Positions 19,093 to 25,501 of a stretch of DNA of 64,000 bases are shown here, in pieces (positions within the stretch are counted from its first letter, which is position 1; each line of letters opens with the position of its first letter). Source of the stretch: Flavobacterium circumlabens (GTDB lineage Bacteria > Bacteroidota > Bacteroidia > Flavobacteriales > Flavobacteriaceae); NCBI RefSeq assembly GCF_004345565.1, contig NZ_SLWA01000004.1:242556-306555 (forward strand), in the 5' to 3' direction. The notes beneath the pieces were generated by a model. The model was given only the letters and a program-made list of their open reading frames with translations, had not been told where the DNA came from and made no database searches. The position numbers and the translations under genes are program-made.

Positions 19093-19128
19093 ATTGTCAT
19101 ATGAAGTCTCCTGACTTCGTATGACAAT
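19093..19128. repeat. Near-perfect 16-bp hairpin
   Basis: attgtcatatgaagtc pairs with gacttcgtatgacaat around a 4-base loop, with one G-T pair. No U-run follows on either strand, so it is not a classical terminator. It sits between two array genes and may be a small mobile or recombination remnant. Confidence 0.7.
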
Positions 19129-19194
19129 AAATATTCACAATAATATCTTTAAACTAAAAACATGATAGCTAACAATTTAACAAACAATAACCCC

Positions 19195-19560
19195 TTAAAA
19201 TTCCCTATAAAAATAATAGGTTAAAACCACCAAAAGAAAAGATGCAAAACCAAAAACGTCAAGCAAAAAAGAATACTTGCCTAATGAATAACTTTCATCC
19301 CTAATTATAATTGCGCCATTTCCTTTTTTACTGAAGTAATAGTAATTAATAAAGTAAAATGTAATAGGTCCAAAAAGAACCAATTTTAAAACATCATAAA
19401 CAATATCTATTCTGGTTATTATTAACAAAACATTAATAACCGTTATCAAGTTATTGGTTTGGATAAATGATAAATAGCTATATACTGGTATCTCGGGAGC
19501 TGCATTTTTTTTCATACTTTGTAGAAAAGATGCATAATAAATGTATTTGTAAATTCTCAT
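19195..19560 (-). CDS. Putative Rhs immunity protein, family A (MRIYKYIYY type)
   Basis: A 121-residue membrane protein starting at MRIYKYIYYASF; the frame opens four codons earlier, but this start matches the family. Conserved features shared with the genes at 19591, 20071, 23882 and 25132 are KKN..PE.PVY, a QTNN segment, NYYYFSKKGNG and a final TYYFYREF. Three or four transmembrane helices are likely. The paralogue at 25132, directly behind the full-length Rhs toxin, is closest. An immunity role is inferred from position next to Rhs tips and from multiplication of the family. Confidence 0.7.
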   Translation of the reverse strand: MRIYKYIYYASFLQSMKKNAAPEIPVYSYLSFIQTNNLITVINVLLIITRIDIVYDVLKLVLFGPITFYFINYYYFSKKGNGAIIIRDESYSLGKYSFLLDVFGFASFLLVVLTYYFYREF

Positions 19561-19590
19561 GGCACATTTCAATAGCTATGTTCAATGTTG

Positions 19591-19956
19591 TTAGAATCCC
19601 TTATAAAAGAAATAAGATATAACAACGAATATAAATGATGAGTAGGTAAATAAATTGAGAAAATAAGAATATTTACCTAAACAGTAACTTCGATCCTTCA
19701 TAATTATTGAACCCTTTCCTTTCTTCGTAAAATAATAGTAGTTCACAGCATAAAATAGTGTAGGGCAAATAATTGCAACTAAACGTAAATCATAATTAAT
19801 TTTTATTCTTGTGATAATTAATATAATATTTACAATAGTTACTAAATTGCTCGTTTGAGTAAAAGACAGAAGACTATATGCATTAAATTCTGGCGTATTA
19901 TTTTTTTTAGAACTTTGCGAAACTGAATGATAATAGATATACTTATAAATTTTCAT
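19591..19956 (-). CDS. Putative Rhs immunity protein, family A
   Basis: A 121-residue paralogue (MKIYKYIYYHSV...) with the same layout as the gene at 19195. The frame is open 13 codons further upstream, but those codons are the decayed end of an Rhs tip read out of frame (see 19961-20055), so the MKIYKYIYY start is preferred. Hydrophobic segments lie near residues 35-55, 60-77 and 97-118. It ends with SYFFYKGF. The preceding toxin scar suggests that this gene once followed an Rhs tip of the same class as the full-length toxin. Confidence 0.7.
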   Translation of the reverse strand: MKIYKYIYYHSVSQSSKKNNTPEFNAYSLLSFTQTSNLVTIVNIILIITRIKINYDLRLVAIICPTLFYAVNYYYFTKKGKGSIIMKDRSYCLGKYSYFLNLFTYSSFIFVVISYFFYKGF

Positions 19957-19960
19957 AATA

Positions 19961-20055
19961 TTAATCTTTAAAAATTTTACTTTCATACCACCCATTAATT
20001 ATCGCTCTTTCTCGATAAACTGATGAATTTTCATCAAAAAAGAAACGACAATTAT
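19961..20055 (-). pseudogene. Decayed 3' end of an Rhs toxin tip (scar)
   Basis: Read on the minus strand, this stretch translates to about 27 residues ending NSSVYRERAIINGWYESKIFKD-stop. It aligns with the very end of the full-length Rhs toxin (NSAVYQDRARINKWYTSKILDN-stop at 25502). The stop codon falls five bases before the family A start at 19956. Upstream codons are lost. Confidence 0.75.
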
Positions 20056-20070
20056 CTAATAACATTCGTT

Positions 20071-20436
20071 TTAAAATTCGACATAAAAATAATATGTCAC
20101 AATAAGTAATAGTACAGATGCAATAACATATAAATATAGTAGAAAAGAATATTTACCAATATTATAGGTACTATCTCTAATTATAATTTGTCCATTCCCT
20201 TTTTTAGAGAAATAGTAATAGTTAATAAAACAAAATATGATTGGTCCTATAATAGCAACTTTTCTAATATCATGTATATTATTGATATTTAAAACAATAA
20301 GTATAATATTAATTATAGTTAGAAAATTATTTGTCTGTATAATTGATAGCATTAAATACACTGGAACTTCAGGATCGTTATTTTTCTTTTGACTTTTAAG
20401 AAAAAAATGATAATAAATTAATTTATATATCTTCAT
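20071..20436 (-). CDS. Putative Rhs immunity protein, family A
   Basis: A 121-residue membrane protein (MKIYKLIYYHFFLKSQKKNNDPEVPVY...) with the family A hallmarks QTNNFLTIINIILI, NYYYFSKKGNGQIIIRD and the end TYYFYVEF. It lies just downstream of a toxin-tip scar (20442-20595), which is the arrangement expected for a toxin-immunity pair that has lost most of its toxin. Function beyond that is inference. Confidence 0.7.
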   Translation of the reverse strand: MKIYKLIYYHFFLKSQKKNNDPEVPVYLMLSIIQTNNFLTIINIILIVLNINNIHDIRKVAIIGPIIFCFINYYYFSKKGNGQIIIRDSTYNIGKYSFLLYLYVIASVLLLIVTYYFYVEF

Positions 20437-20441
20437 AATAT

Positions 20442-20595
20442 TTAATCTTTAAAAATTTGACTTTCATACCACCCATTAATTATCGCTCCTTCTCGATATA
20501 CTGGTGAATTTTTGCCAAAAAAAGAAACTGTTATCTCTGTATTTTTCATCCAAGGATATTCCATCTCATTATCCATTCTATCCTTGGGCATGAAA
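20442..20595 (-). pseudogene. Decayed 3' end of an Rhs toxin tip (scar)
   Basis: About 45 codons stay open on the minus strand and read YPWMKNTEITVSFFGKNS, then PVYREGAIINGWYESQIFKD-stop. This matches GPWVTNTEAYNSFFFGENS and the following end of the full-length toxin. The stop lies five bases before the immunity gene start at 20436. The rest of the toxin gene is absent. Confidence 0.8.
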
Positions 20596-20613
20596 CATAG
20601 CTTATTTAAACAT

Positions 20614-20997
20614 TTATCTACAATAAGTTTCTAAAAGATATTTTGAGCAAACGGGTCCCCAAAACATTGAAGAAATTATAATAACAAAAAAAACAACTGT
20701 CAATATAATCGAAATTTTATGACTGCCGAAAAAAACCGGTTTTTCCTTTACAATCTTTCTAGACCTTTTAGACTTACTAAAGTGTAGATAATTAAACAAT
20801 AAGGCAACTCCCATAATTGGAAACATAAAATATGTAATAATATCATAGCAGAAATATCGCATTGCCAGTATATCACAAACAACACTTATGAAATATCCTT
20901 CTCCAAATCCTAAAGCCCATATTGTAGTAGCATGTGGTTCATCTTCCTTTATAACTTTTCTATAAAACAAAAAACAATAATAATATATAACATCCAT
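20614..20997 (-). CDS. Small membrane protein in immunity array (singleton)
   Basis: A 127-residue protein with hydrophobic segments near residues 28-48, 50-68 and 92-115. It is unlike families A and B in sequence, but shares size, strand and context. A scar of a different Rhs tip end lies directly upstream (21018-21171), so it was probably the immunity gene for that lost tip. It contains several cysteines (four to five), unusual for the array. No known domain is recognised. Confidence 0.6.
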   Translation of the reverse strand: MDVIYYYCFLFYRKVIKEDEPHATTIWALGFGEGYFISVVCDILAMRYFCYDIITYFMFPIMGVALLFNYLHFSKSKRSRKIVKEKPVFFGSHKISIILTVVFFVIIISSMFWGPVCSKYLLETYCR

Positions 20998-21017
20998 AAA
21001 AAGTCTTTGTAAAAAAA

Positions 21018-21171
21018 TTAGTAACCAAAGTGTTCATCCCTAAAGCGATACCAATATTGGTTTTACACTCTTGATAAATGGTATAAGTTATAACTTTCCC
21101 TCCTTTTCATCCAATTATCCAAACTTGTCCAAGTACATTCCCTTTTTTAGCAGTCAATGTCACAGAAGGTT
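21018..21171 (-). pseudogene. Decayed 3' end of a second type of Rhs tip (scar)
   Basis: Minus-strand reading gives SVTLTAKKGNVLGQVWIIG and then, after stops and a frame change, WYRFRDEHFGY-stop. This resembles the silent tip at 24272 (LSAKKGNIVGLAWTIGW ... RYRYFGY-stop). At least one frameshift and one premature stop are present. It ends about 20 bases before the gene at 20997. Confidence 0.7.
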
Positions 21172-21178
21172 TACAATT

Positions 21179-21607
21179 TTAACGATATTTATTCCACTCT
21201 ACTTTACCCATTAAATAGAATGCATAAATCAAATTACTGATTATAAGCAAAATTATCCCAAATACGATCCAGCCTCCAATTCTATTTTTTCTCTTAGAAT
21301 AATTGGCAAATTCGACATTATATCTTTTCCACCTATCTTTATAATGTATTGTTAAATAATTAAATGCATAAACTATTACAGCCGGTACATAAACAATAGG
21401 CATTGAAATGGTTAACTCTATAAAATTCTTTGTATAAATTACATAATATGCACCCAATGATAACAATATCCATGTTTCTAAAGCTAGCATAACAAGACCC
21501 GCCTTATATTCTGTAAGAAATTTACCTCCTGACAATTCTGAAGTATATTCTATAGAACGATAAATTTTATAGAAAAAATAATAGTAACTTTTCTTTATAA
21601 ATTTCAT
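21179..21607 (-). CDS. Putative Rhs immunity protein, family B (MKFIKKSYYYFF type)
   Basis: A 142-residue membrane protein, near-identical in its C-terminal half to the genes at 21761 and 22346 (NYSKRKNRIGGWIVFGIILLIISN). Predicted helices are near residues 37-58, 65-85 and 110-132. It starts MKFIKKSYYYFFYKIYRSIEYTSELSGGKFL. A readable end of an Rhs tip (QESLYLANRAINPNYQAFP) lies directly upstream. It is likely an immunity protein for the tip type carried by the orphan Rhs piece at 22779. Confidence 0.7.
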   Translation of the reverse strand: MKFIKKSYYYFFYKIYRSIEYTSELSGGKFLTEYKAGLVMLALETWILLSLGAYYVIYTKNFIELTISMPIVYVPAVIVYAFNYLTIHYKDRWKRYNVEFANYSKRKNRIGGWIVFGIILLIISNLIYAFYLMGKVEWNKYR

Positions 21608-21712
21608 AGTCTTTTAAAATTTCATTTGCACTAGGAAAAGCCTGATAATTTGGGTTTATAGCTCTGTTTGCCAGATATAAACTTTCCTGATCTATTGGTA
21701 ATCCTACCCTGC
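21608..21712 (-). pseudogene. Rhs tip 3' end remnant between two family B genes
   Basis: Minus-strand codons read GGRVGLPIDQESLYLANRAI, then NPNYQAFPSANEI. The orphan tip at 22779 ends GGLAIDQESLYQDNRAINPNYQAFPGAMKL-stop. The original stop is lost and the frame runs into the next gene. It shows that the duplicated unit was 'toxin end plus immunity gene'. Confidence 0.8.
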
Positions 21713-21714
21713 CT

Positions 21715-21736
21715 CCCGGATATCCGGATATCCGGG
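21715..21736. repeat. 22-bp palindrome at a cassette junction
   Basis: cccggatatcc joined to its own reverse complement ggatatccggg. A related, longer-looped version lies at about 22297-22320 in the next cassette junction. Both are followed by gcgatcgggt and the 3' end of the preceding family B gene. Confidence 0.75.
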
Positions 21737-21760
21737 CGATCGGGTCTGGTTTGTACAATC

Positions 21761-22189
21761 TTAACGATATTGGCTCCAATCTACCTGACTCATTAAATAA
21801 AATGAAAAAATCAAATTACTGATGATAAGCAAAATTATCCCAAATACAATCCAACCGCCAATTCTATTTTTTCTCTTAGAATAATTGGCAAATTCAATAT
21901 TATATTTTTTCCAATTATCCTTATAGTCTAATGTGAAATAATTAAACGCAAAAACTATTATTGCTGGTATGTATACAATAGGCATTGAAATGGTAAGTTC
22001 TATAAATGTCTTCGTGTAAATTGCATAATATGCAGAAATTGAAATTAATACCCATACTTGTAAAGCAAGCATAACAAGACCTGCTTTAGATGATATAAGA
22101 GTTTCTCCTCCAAACGAATTTGAAGTATATTCTATAGAACGGTAAATCTTATAGAAAAAATAATAGTAACTTTTCTTTATAAATTTCAT
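21761..22189 (-). CDS. Putative Rhs immunity protein, family B
   Basis: A 142-residue paralogue of the gene at 21179, identical over the first 23 residues or so and over NYSKRKNRIGGWIVFGIILLIISNLI. The variable part is residues 24-45 and the last few residues. Three hydrophobic helices are visible. It is flanked on both sides by toxin-tip remnants, so this is one unit of a tandem duplication. Immunity function is inferred from context. Confidence 0.7.
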   Translation of the reverse strand: MKFIKKSYYYFFYKIYRSIEYTSNSFGGETLISSKAGLVMLALQVWVLISISAYYAIYTKTFIELTISMPIVYIPAIIVFAFNYFTLDYKDNWKKYNIEFANYSKRKNRIGGWIVFGIILLIISNLIFSFYLMSQVDWSQYR

Positions 22190-22192
22190 GAT

Positions 22193-22300
22193 ATTTTTAG
22201 TTTCATTGCACCCTGAAAGGCTTAGTAATTCCGATTTATAGCTTTGTTTTTCTCTATATAATCTTTCCTAATCTATTCCTAATCCCACCCAGACTGCCGG
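22193..22300 (-). pseudogene. Rhs tip 3' end remnant (more decayed)
   Basis: At the DNA level this stretch matches the end of the orphan tip at 22779-22890: ggattaggaatagattagga here against ggattagcaatagatcagga there, continuing to the gggtgcaatgaaact end. It now contains several stops and is non-coding. Confidence 0.7.
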
Positions 22301-22345
22301 ATATCGTTTTGGATATCCGGGCGATCGGGTGTGGTTTATACAATT

Positions 22346-22782
22346 TTAACGATATTGGCTCCAATCTACCTGACTTATTAAATAAAATGAAAAAATAAAA
22401 TTACTGATGATAAGCAAAATTATCCCAAATACAATCCAGCCTCCAATTCTATTTTTTCTCTTAGAATAATTGGCAAATTCAACATTATATTGTTTCCAAT
22501 TATCTTTATAGTCTAATGTGAAATAATTAAAAACGTAAATTATTATAGCTGGCACATAAATAATAGGCATTGAAAACGAAAGTTGAATACTTGTTTTGTA
22601 AAAATTCTATAATATGCCATGAATGAAAAAAAAACCCATGCTTCCAAAGCAAGTACAACAAGGCTTGCCTTGTGAAATGTAAGAAATTTTCCACCCGATA
22701 ATTCTGAAGTATATTCTATAGAACGGTAAATCCTATAGAAAAAATAGTAATAACTTTTCTTGATAAATTTCATAATATTCAT
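22346..22782 (-). pseudogene. Family B immunity gene broken by a frameshift
   Basis: The first part (MNIMKFIKKSYYYFFYRIYRSIEYTSELSGG, frame ending at 22543) and the second part (MPIIYVPAIIIYVFNYFTLDYKDNWKQYNV to the end at 22346) together make one family B protein. They sit in different frames. The break is near 22575-22605, around the second helix, where the intact copies read YTKTFIELTISMPI. It follows the orphan Rhs tip at 22779 directly (ATG overlaps the tip end), so the immunity gene nearest to that tip is the broken one. Confidence 0.8.
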
Positions 22783-23765
22783 AGTTTCATTGCCCCCGGA
22801 AAGGCCTGATAATTTGGATTAATAGCTCTGTTATCTTGATATAAACTTTCCTGATCTATTGCTAATCCCCCCCAGCCTTTCGGATAAAAAGCATCTATGC
22901 CAAAGTAAAGTATTGATGGAATAGCCATCATATTACCTCCATAAGTCCCCATAGCTCCCATATAAGTGTTTAGTATAAATTTTGCTGGATGAACAGCGTT
23001 CGGAGAACTTGGATCATCGATATAATTCAATAGGCCAAAACTATCCATAAAAAACCCAGCATAAAAAGAGCCTCTACCTATGCTACCTGCCCATTGCCCC
23101 AATTTCGATATCGGAATTGTAGCTTTCGTCATTGGAGCCTCTCTAAACAAACTAAGATTTCTGCCTGTTAACTGGTAATTCTCCAAAAGCCCTCTTCTGA
23201 TACCTTCAGCATACATTCGCTCTGAGTTTAGACTTCCTTTAACGATTCCTATCGCAGAAGCAGTCCCAAAAGCCCAATTCGCTCGACCGCCAGTTTCGTA
23301 CCAATTACCTAAATTTAAGTTATTATCACTTACTGGTGCTCCTACAATACTATTGCTAGCTACAAAAGAATGCATATCATTCCCCGATTCTATAGCACTA
23401 AATCCCAACACCGGAGGTTTATTATAATTATCCAAATAATTATTGGTCAAATTTGTCGCCACTGCTGAGGCACCCGCTGATGCCCCTGCTGCGCCAATAG
23501 TAATGAAAGCCGAAGAATTCCATTTGGCAGGGTTCAACTCGCCTCCACTGGCATAGGCACCCATTATATATCCTGATAAAAGGTAACCCGCAAATACGTT
23601 CCAAAATTCACCTGTAGGGTCTGTATATTTTAAAGGATTGTTTAAAACATAGCCGTAACGATTGTAAATCTGGGTATTAAACGGATCCTGAATATTGTTG
23701 TCCGGCTGTAAAAAGCAATGTAAATTAGGATCGTAAATACGTCCGTTCATGTTGATGAGACCCAC
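22779..23765 (-). CDS. Orphan Rhs C-terminal piece with distinct toxin tip (silent cassette)
   Basis: A 328-residue frame holding only the end of the Rhs core (NGRIYDPNLHCFLQPDNNIQD, NRYGYVLNNPLKYTDPTGEF) and a C-terminal tip that differs from the full-length toxin. Homology to the Rhs gene extends upstream without a proper start to about 23829, where it stops abruptly, so the piece is a truncated copy. The tip (from about residue 125) reads NWYETGGRANWAFGTASAIG and ends NPNYQAFPGAMKL. It is Gly/Ala-rich and shows no catalytic motif I recognise. It is probably not expressed as such and may serve as a donor for tip exchange. Confidence 0.7.
   Translation of the reverse strand: MGLINMNGRIYDPNLHCFLQPDNNIQDPFNTQIYNRYGYVLNNPLKYTDPTGEFWNVFAGYLLSGYIMGAYASGGELNPAKWNSSAFITIGAAGASAGASAVATNLTNNYLDNYNKPPVLGFSAIESGNDMHSFVASNSIVGAPVSDNNLNLGNWYETGGRANWAFGTASAIGIVKGSLNSERMYAEGIRRGLLENYQLTGRNLSLFREAPMTKATIPISKLGQWAGSIGRGSFYAGFFMDSFGLLNYIDDPSSPNAVHPAKFILNTYMGAMGTYGGNMMAIPSILYFGIDAFYPKGWGGLAIDQESLYQDNRAINPNYQAFPGAMKL
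23400..23565 (-). repeat. Rhs hinge repeat, copy 1 (others at 24888-25045 and 26148-26315)
   Basis: A stretch of about 160 bases just after the Rhs core is almost identical in three places: here, at 24888-25045 and at 26148-26315. Only a handful of bases differ. It encodes GELNPAKWNSSAFITIGAAG, then ASAGASAVATNLTNNYLDNY. The two silent tips and the active toxin are joined to the same hinge, which supplies homology for recombination. Confidence 0.85.
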
Positions 23766-23881
23766 ACTTTGTATATGTTCATGTCCGGTGTATTCTCTGT
23801 CTAAAACGGTTAAACCTGATAGAGGATTATGTTTTCAGAGCGGTCGTATTAAAAATCTTTAAAAAACAAGATCTAATATTT

Positions 23882-24247
23882 TTACCATTCTTGATATATA
23901 TAGCCTGTAAACCCTGTTATTATTACTGATAAAAACAAATAAATATCTGTTAAAAAAGATAATTTCCCTAATGCATATTTTTCATTTTTAAGAATCACTT
24001 CTCCTTTTTTCGCACTTACATAATAGTAATAATTTACTACAAATAAAATTACCTGAATAATTAGATATGCCTTTGGAAGATTATAATTTTTAAACCATTT
24101 GGTAAAAAATAGAAAAAGATGCATCAAACTAAGTACATTATTTGTCTGCGCAAAAGATATGTAACCAATTACAGGTATTTCCGGCGAAGCATTATACTTA
24201 GCACTAGACATATACACGTTATAATATATATATTTATAAACTCTCAT
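23882..24247 (-). CDS. Putative Rhs immunity protein, family A (divergent)
   Basis: A 121-residue membrane protein, MRVYKYIYYNVYMSSAKYNASPEIPVIGYISFAQTNNVLS. It has the family A start and the QTNN segment but is clearly more diverged (KKGEVILKNEKYALGKLSFLTDIY, end GYIYQEW). It follows the silent tip at 24272 by 24 bases, so it is the likely cognate immunity gene for that tip. Its divergence parallels the difference between that tip and the active one. Confidence 0.7.
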   Translation of the reverse strand: MRVYKYIYYNVYMSSAKYNASPEIPVIGYISFAQTNNVLSLMHLFLFFTKWFKNYNLPKAYLIIQVILFVVNYYYYVSAKKGEVILKNEKYALGKLSFLTDIYLFLSVIITGFTGYIYQEW

Positions 24248-24271
24248 AATAATTCTATATTTTTATTAAAT

Positions 24272-25045
24272 TCAATAACCAAAATATCTATATCGATAAG
24301 GATGCCATGTATTTCTATACCACTCATCATAAAAATCTCTATTTGAAATCCATCTACCACCTTCCCAGCCAATCGTCCAAGCTAATCCGACAATATTTCC
24401 TTTTTTAGCACTTAGTCCAAGTGAAATTGTACTAGACATTGCCTCAACTCCTGATTTACCATAATTACCATTAATAAATTCTTCTCCCGCACCATAATAA
24501 CTCAAACCTGTACCCAAAATAGATGCACTACTACCTAATTTTGAAACAAATTTTACCGAATTAGCTTCTATCTTAGCAGATTCAACTAGTACACTAGGTA
24601 TATTAGCACGAGTACCTCCTTTAAAAGATTCAGACCAATATCGTAAAGAACCATTATAATTAACAGCAAATGTACCTTTAGGAGCAGCATTATAAAATTG
24701 CATTATAGAAAATTCATTTAGCATACCACTAACACCACCCAGTAAGCTACCAATAGTTGCAAGATCTCCATTCAATCCTGAACTTTTAGTATCCTGATAA
24801 GTGTTATTTGGATCATCTTTAAAACTAAAATTATTATCATTCACAAAAGAGTGAATATCATTCCCCGGCCCTACAGCACTAAATCCCAACACCGGAGGTT
24901 TATTATAATTATCCAAATAATTATTGGTCAAATTTGTCGCCACTGCTGAGGCTCCCGCTGATGCCCCTGCTGCGCCAATAGTAATAAAAGCCGAAGAATT
25001 CCATTTGGCAGGGTTCAACTCGCCTCCGCTGGCATAGGCACCCAT
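24272..25045 (-). CDS. Orphan Rhs tip (silent cassette, 5' frameshifted)
   Basis: A 257-residue frame starting at MGAYASGGELNPAKWNSS. Homology to the Rhs core continues upstream to about 25126 (NNPLKYTDPTGEF) but in another frame: one extra A near 25045 breaks it. The tip is a sibling of the active one: NNTYQDTKSSGLNGDLATIG and FAVNYNGSLRYWS are shared. After about residue 150 it diverges (KKGNIVGLAWTIGWEGGRWI, end YRYRYFGY). The 5' break and lack of signal mean it is not secreted as an Rhs. The likely immunity partner is at 23882. Confidence 0.7.
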   Translation of the reverse strand: MGAYASGGELNPAKWNSSAFITIGAAGASAGASAVATNLTNNYLDNYNKPPVLGFSAVGPGNDIHSFVNDNNFSFKDDPNNTYQDTKSSGLNGDLATIGSLLGGVSGMLNEFSIMQFYNAAPKGTFAVNYNGSLRYWSESFKGGTRANIPSVLVESAKIEANSVKFVSKLGSSASILGTGLSYYGAGEEFINGNYGKSGVEAMSSTISLGLSAKKGNIVGLAWTIGWEGGRWISNRDFYDEWYRNTWHPYRYRYFGY

Positions 25046-25131
25046 TTATACATCCTGATAAAAGGTAACCAAAAAATACGTTTATAAATTCACCTGTCGG
25101 ATCCGTATATTTTAAAGGGTTATTATTTTAT

Positions 25132-25497
25132 TTAAAATTCCCTATAAAAGTAATAGGTTAATACTGCCAAAGGAAAAGATCCAAAACCAAAAACATCAAG
25201 CAAAAAAGAATACTTTCCTAATGAATAAGTTTCATCTTTAATTATAATTCCACCATTACCCTTTTTAGTGAAGAAATAATAATTCAGAAAATATAATAAA
25301 ATTGGTGCGACAAGAGCAATTTTTCTAACATCGTAATTAATATTAAGTCTTGTAATTAACATAATGATATTAGTAATTGTTATTAGATTACTCGTCTGAA
25401 TAAAAGACAGCATAGTATATACCGGGATTTCAGGCACTGCATTCTTTTTAGAGCTTTTTATATAAAAAAAGTAATAAATATATTTGTAAATTCTCAT
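25132..25497 (-). CDS. Putative immunity protein of the full-length Rhs toxin, family A
   Basis: A 121-residue membrane protein (MRIYKYIYYFFYIKSSKKNAVPEIPVYTML...), starting five bases after the stop of the full-length Rhs toxin. That position is where cognate immunity genes sit in polymorphic toxin loci. Predicted helices are near residues 35-55, 58-78 and 97-118. The paralogue at 19195 is very close (end TYYFYREF in both). A membrane immunity protein would fit a toxin tip that acts at the inner membrane, but that is inference. Confidence 0.75.
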   Translation of the reverse strand: MRIYKYIYYFFYIKSSKKNAVPEIPVYTMLSFIQTSNLITITNIIMLITRLNINYDVRKIALVAPILLYFLNYYFFTKKGNGGIIIKDETYSLGKYSFLLDVFGFGSFPLAVLTYYFYREF

Positions 25498-25501
25498 ATC
25501 A

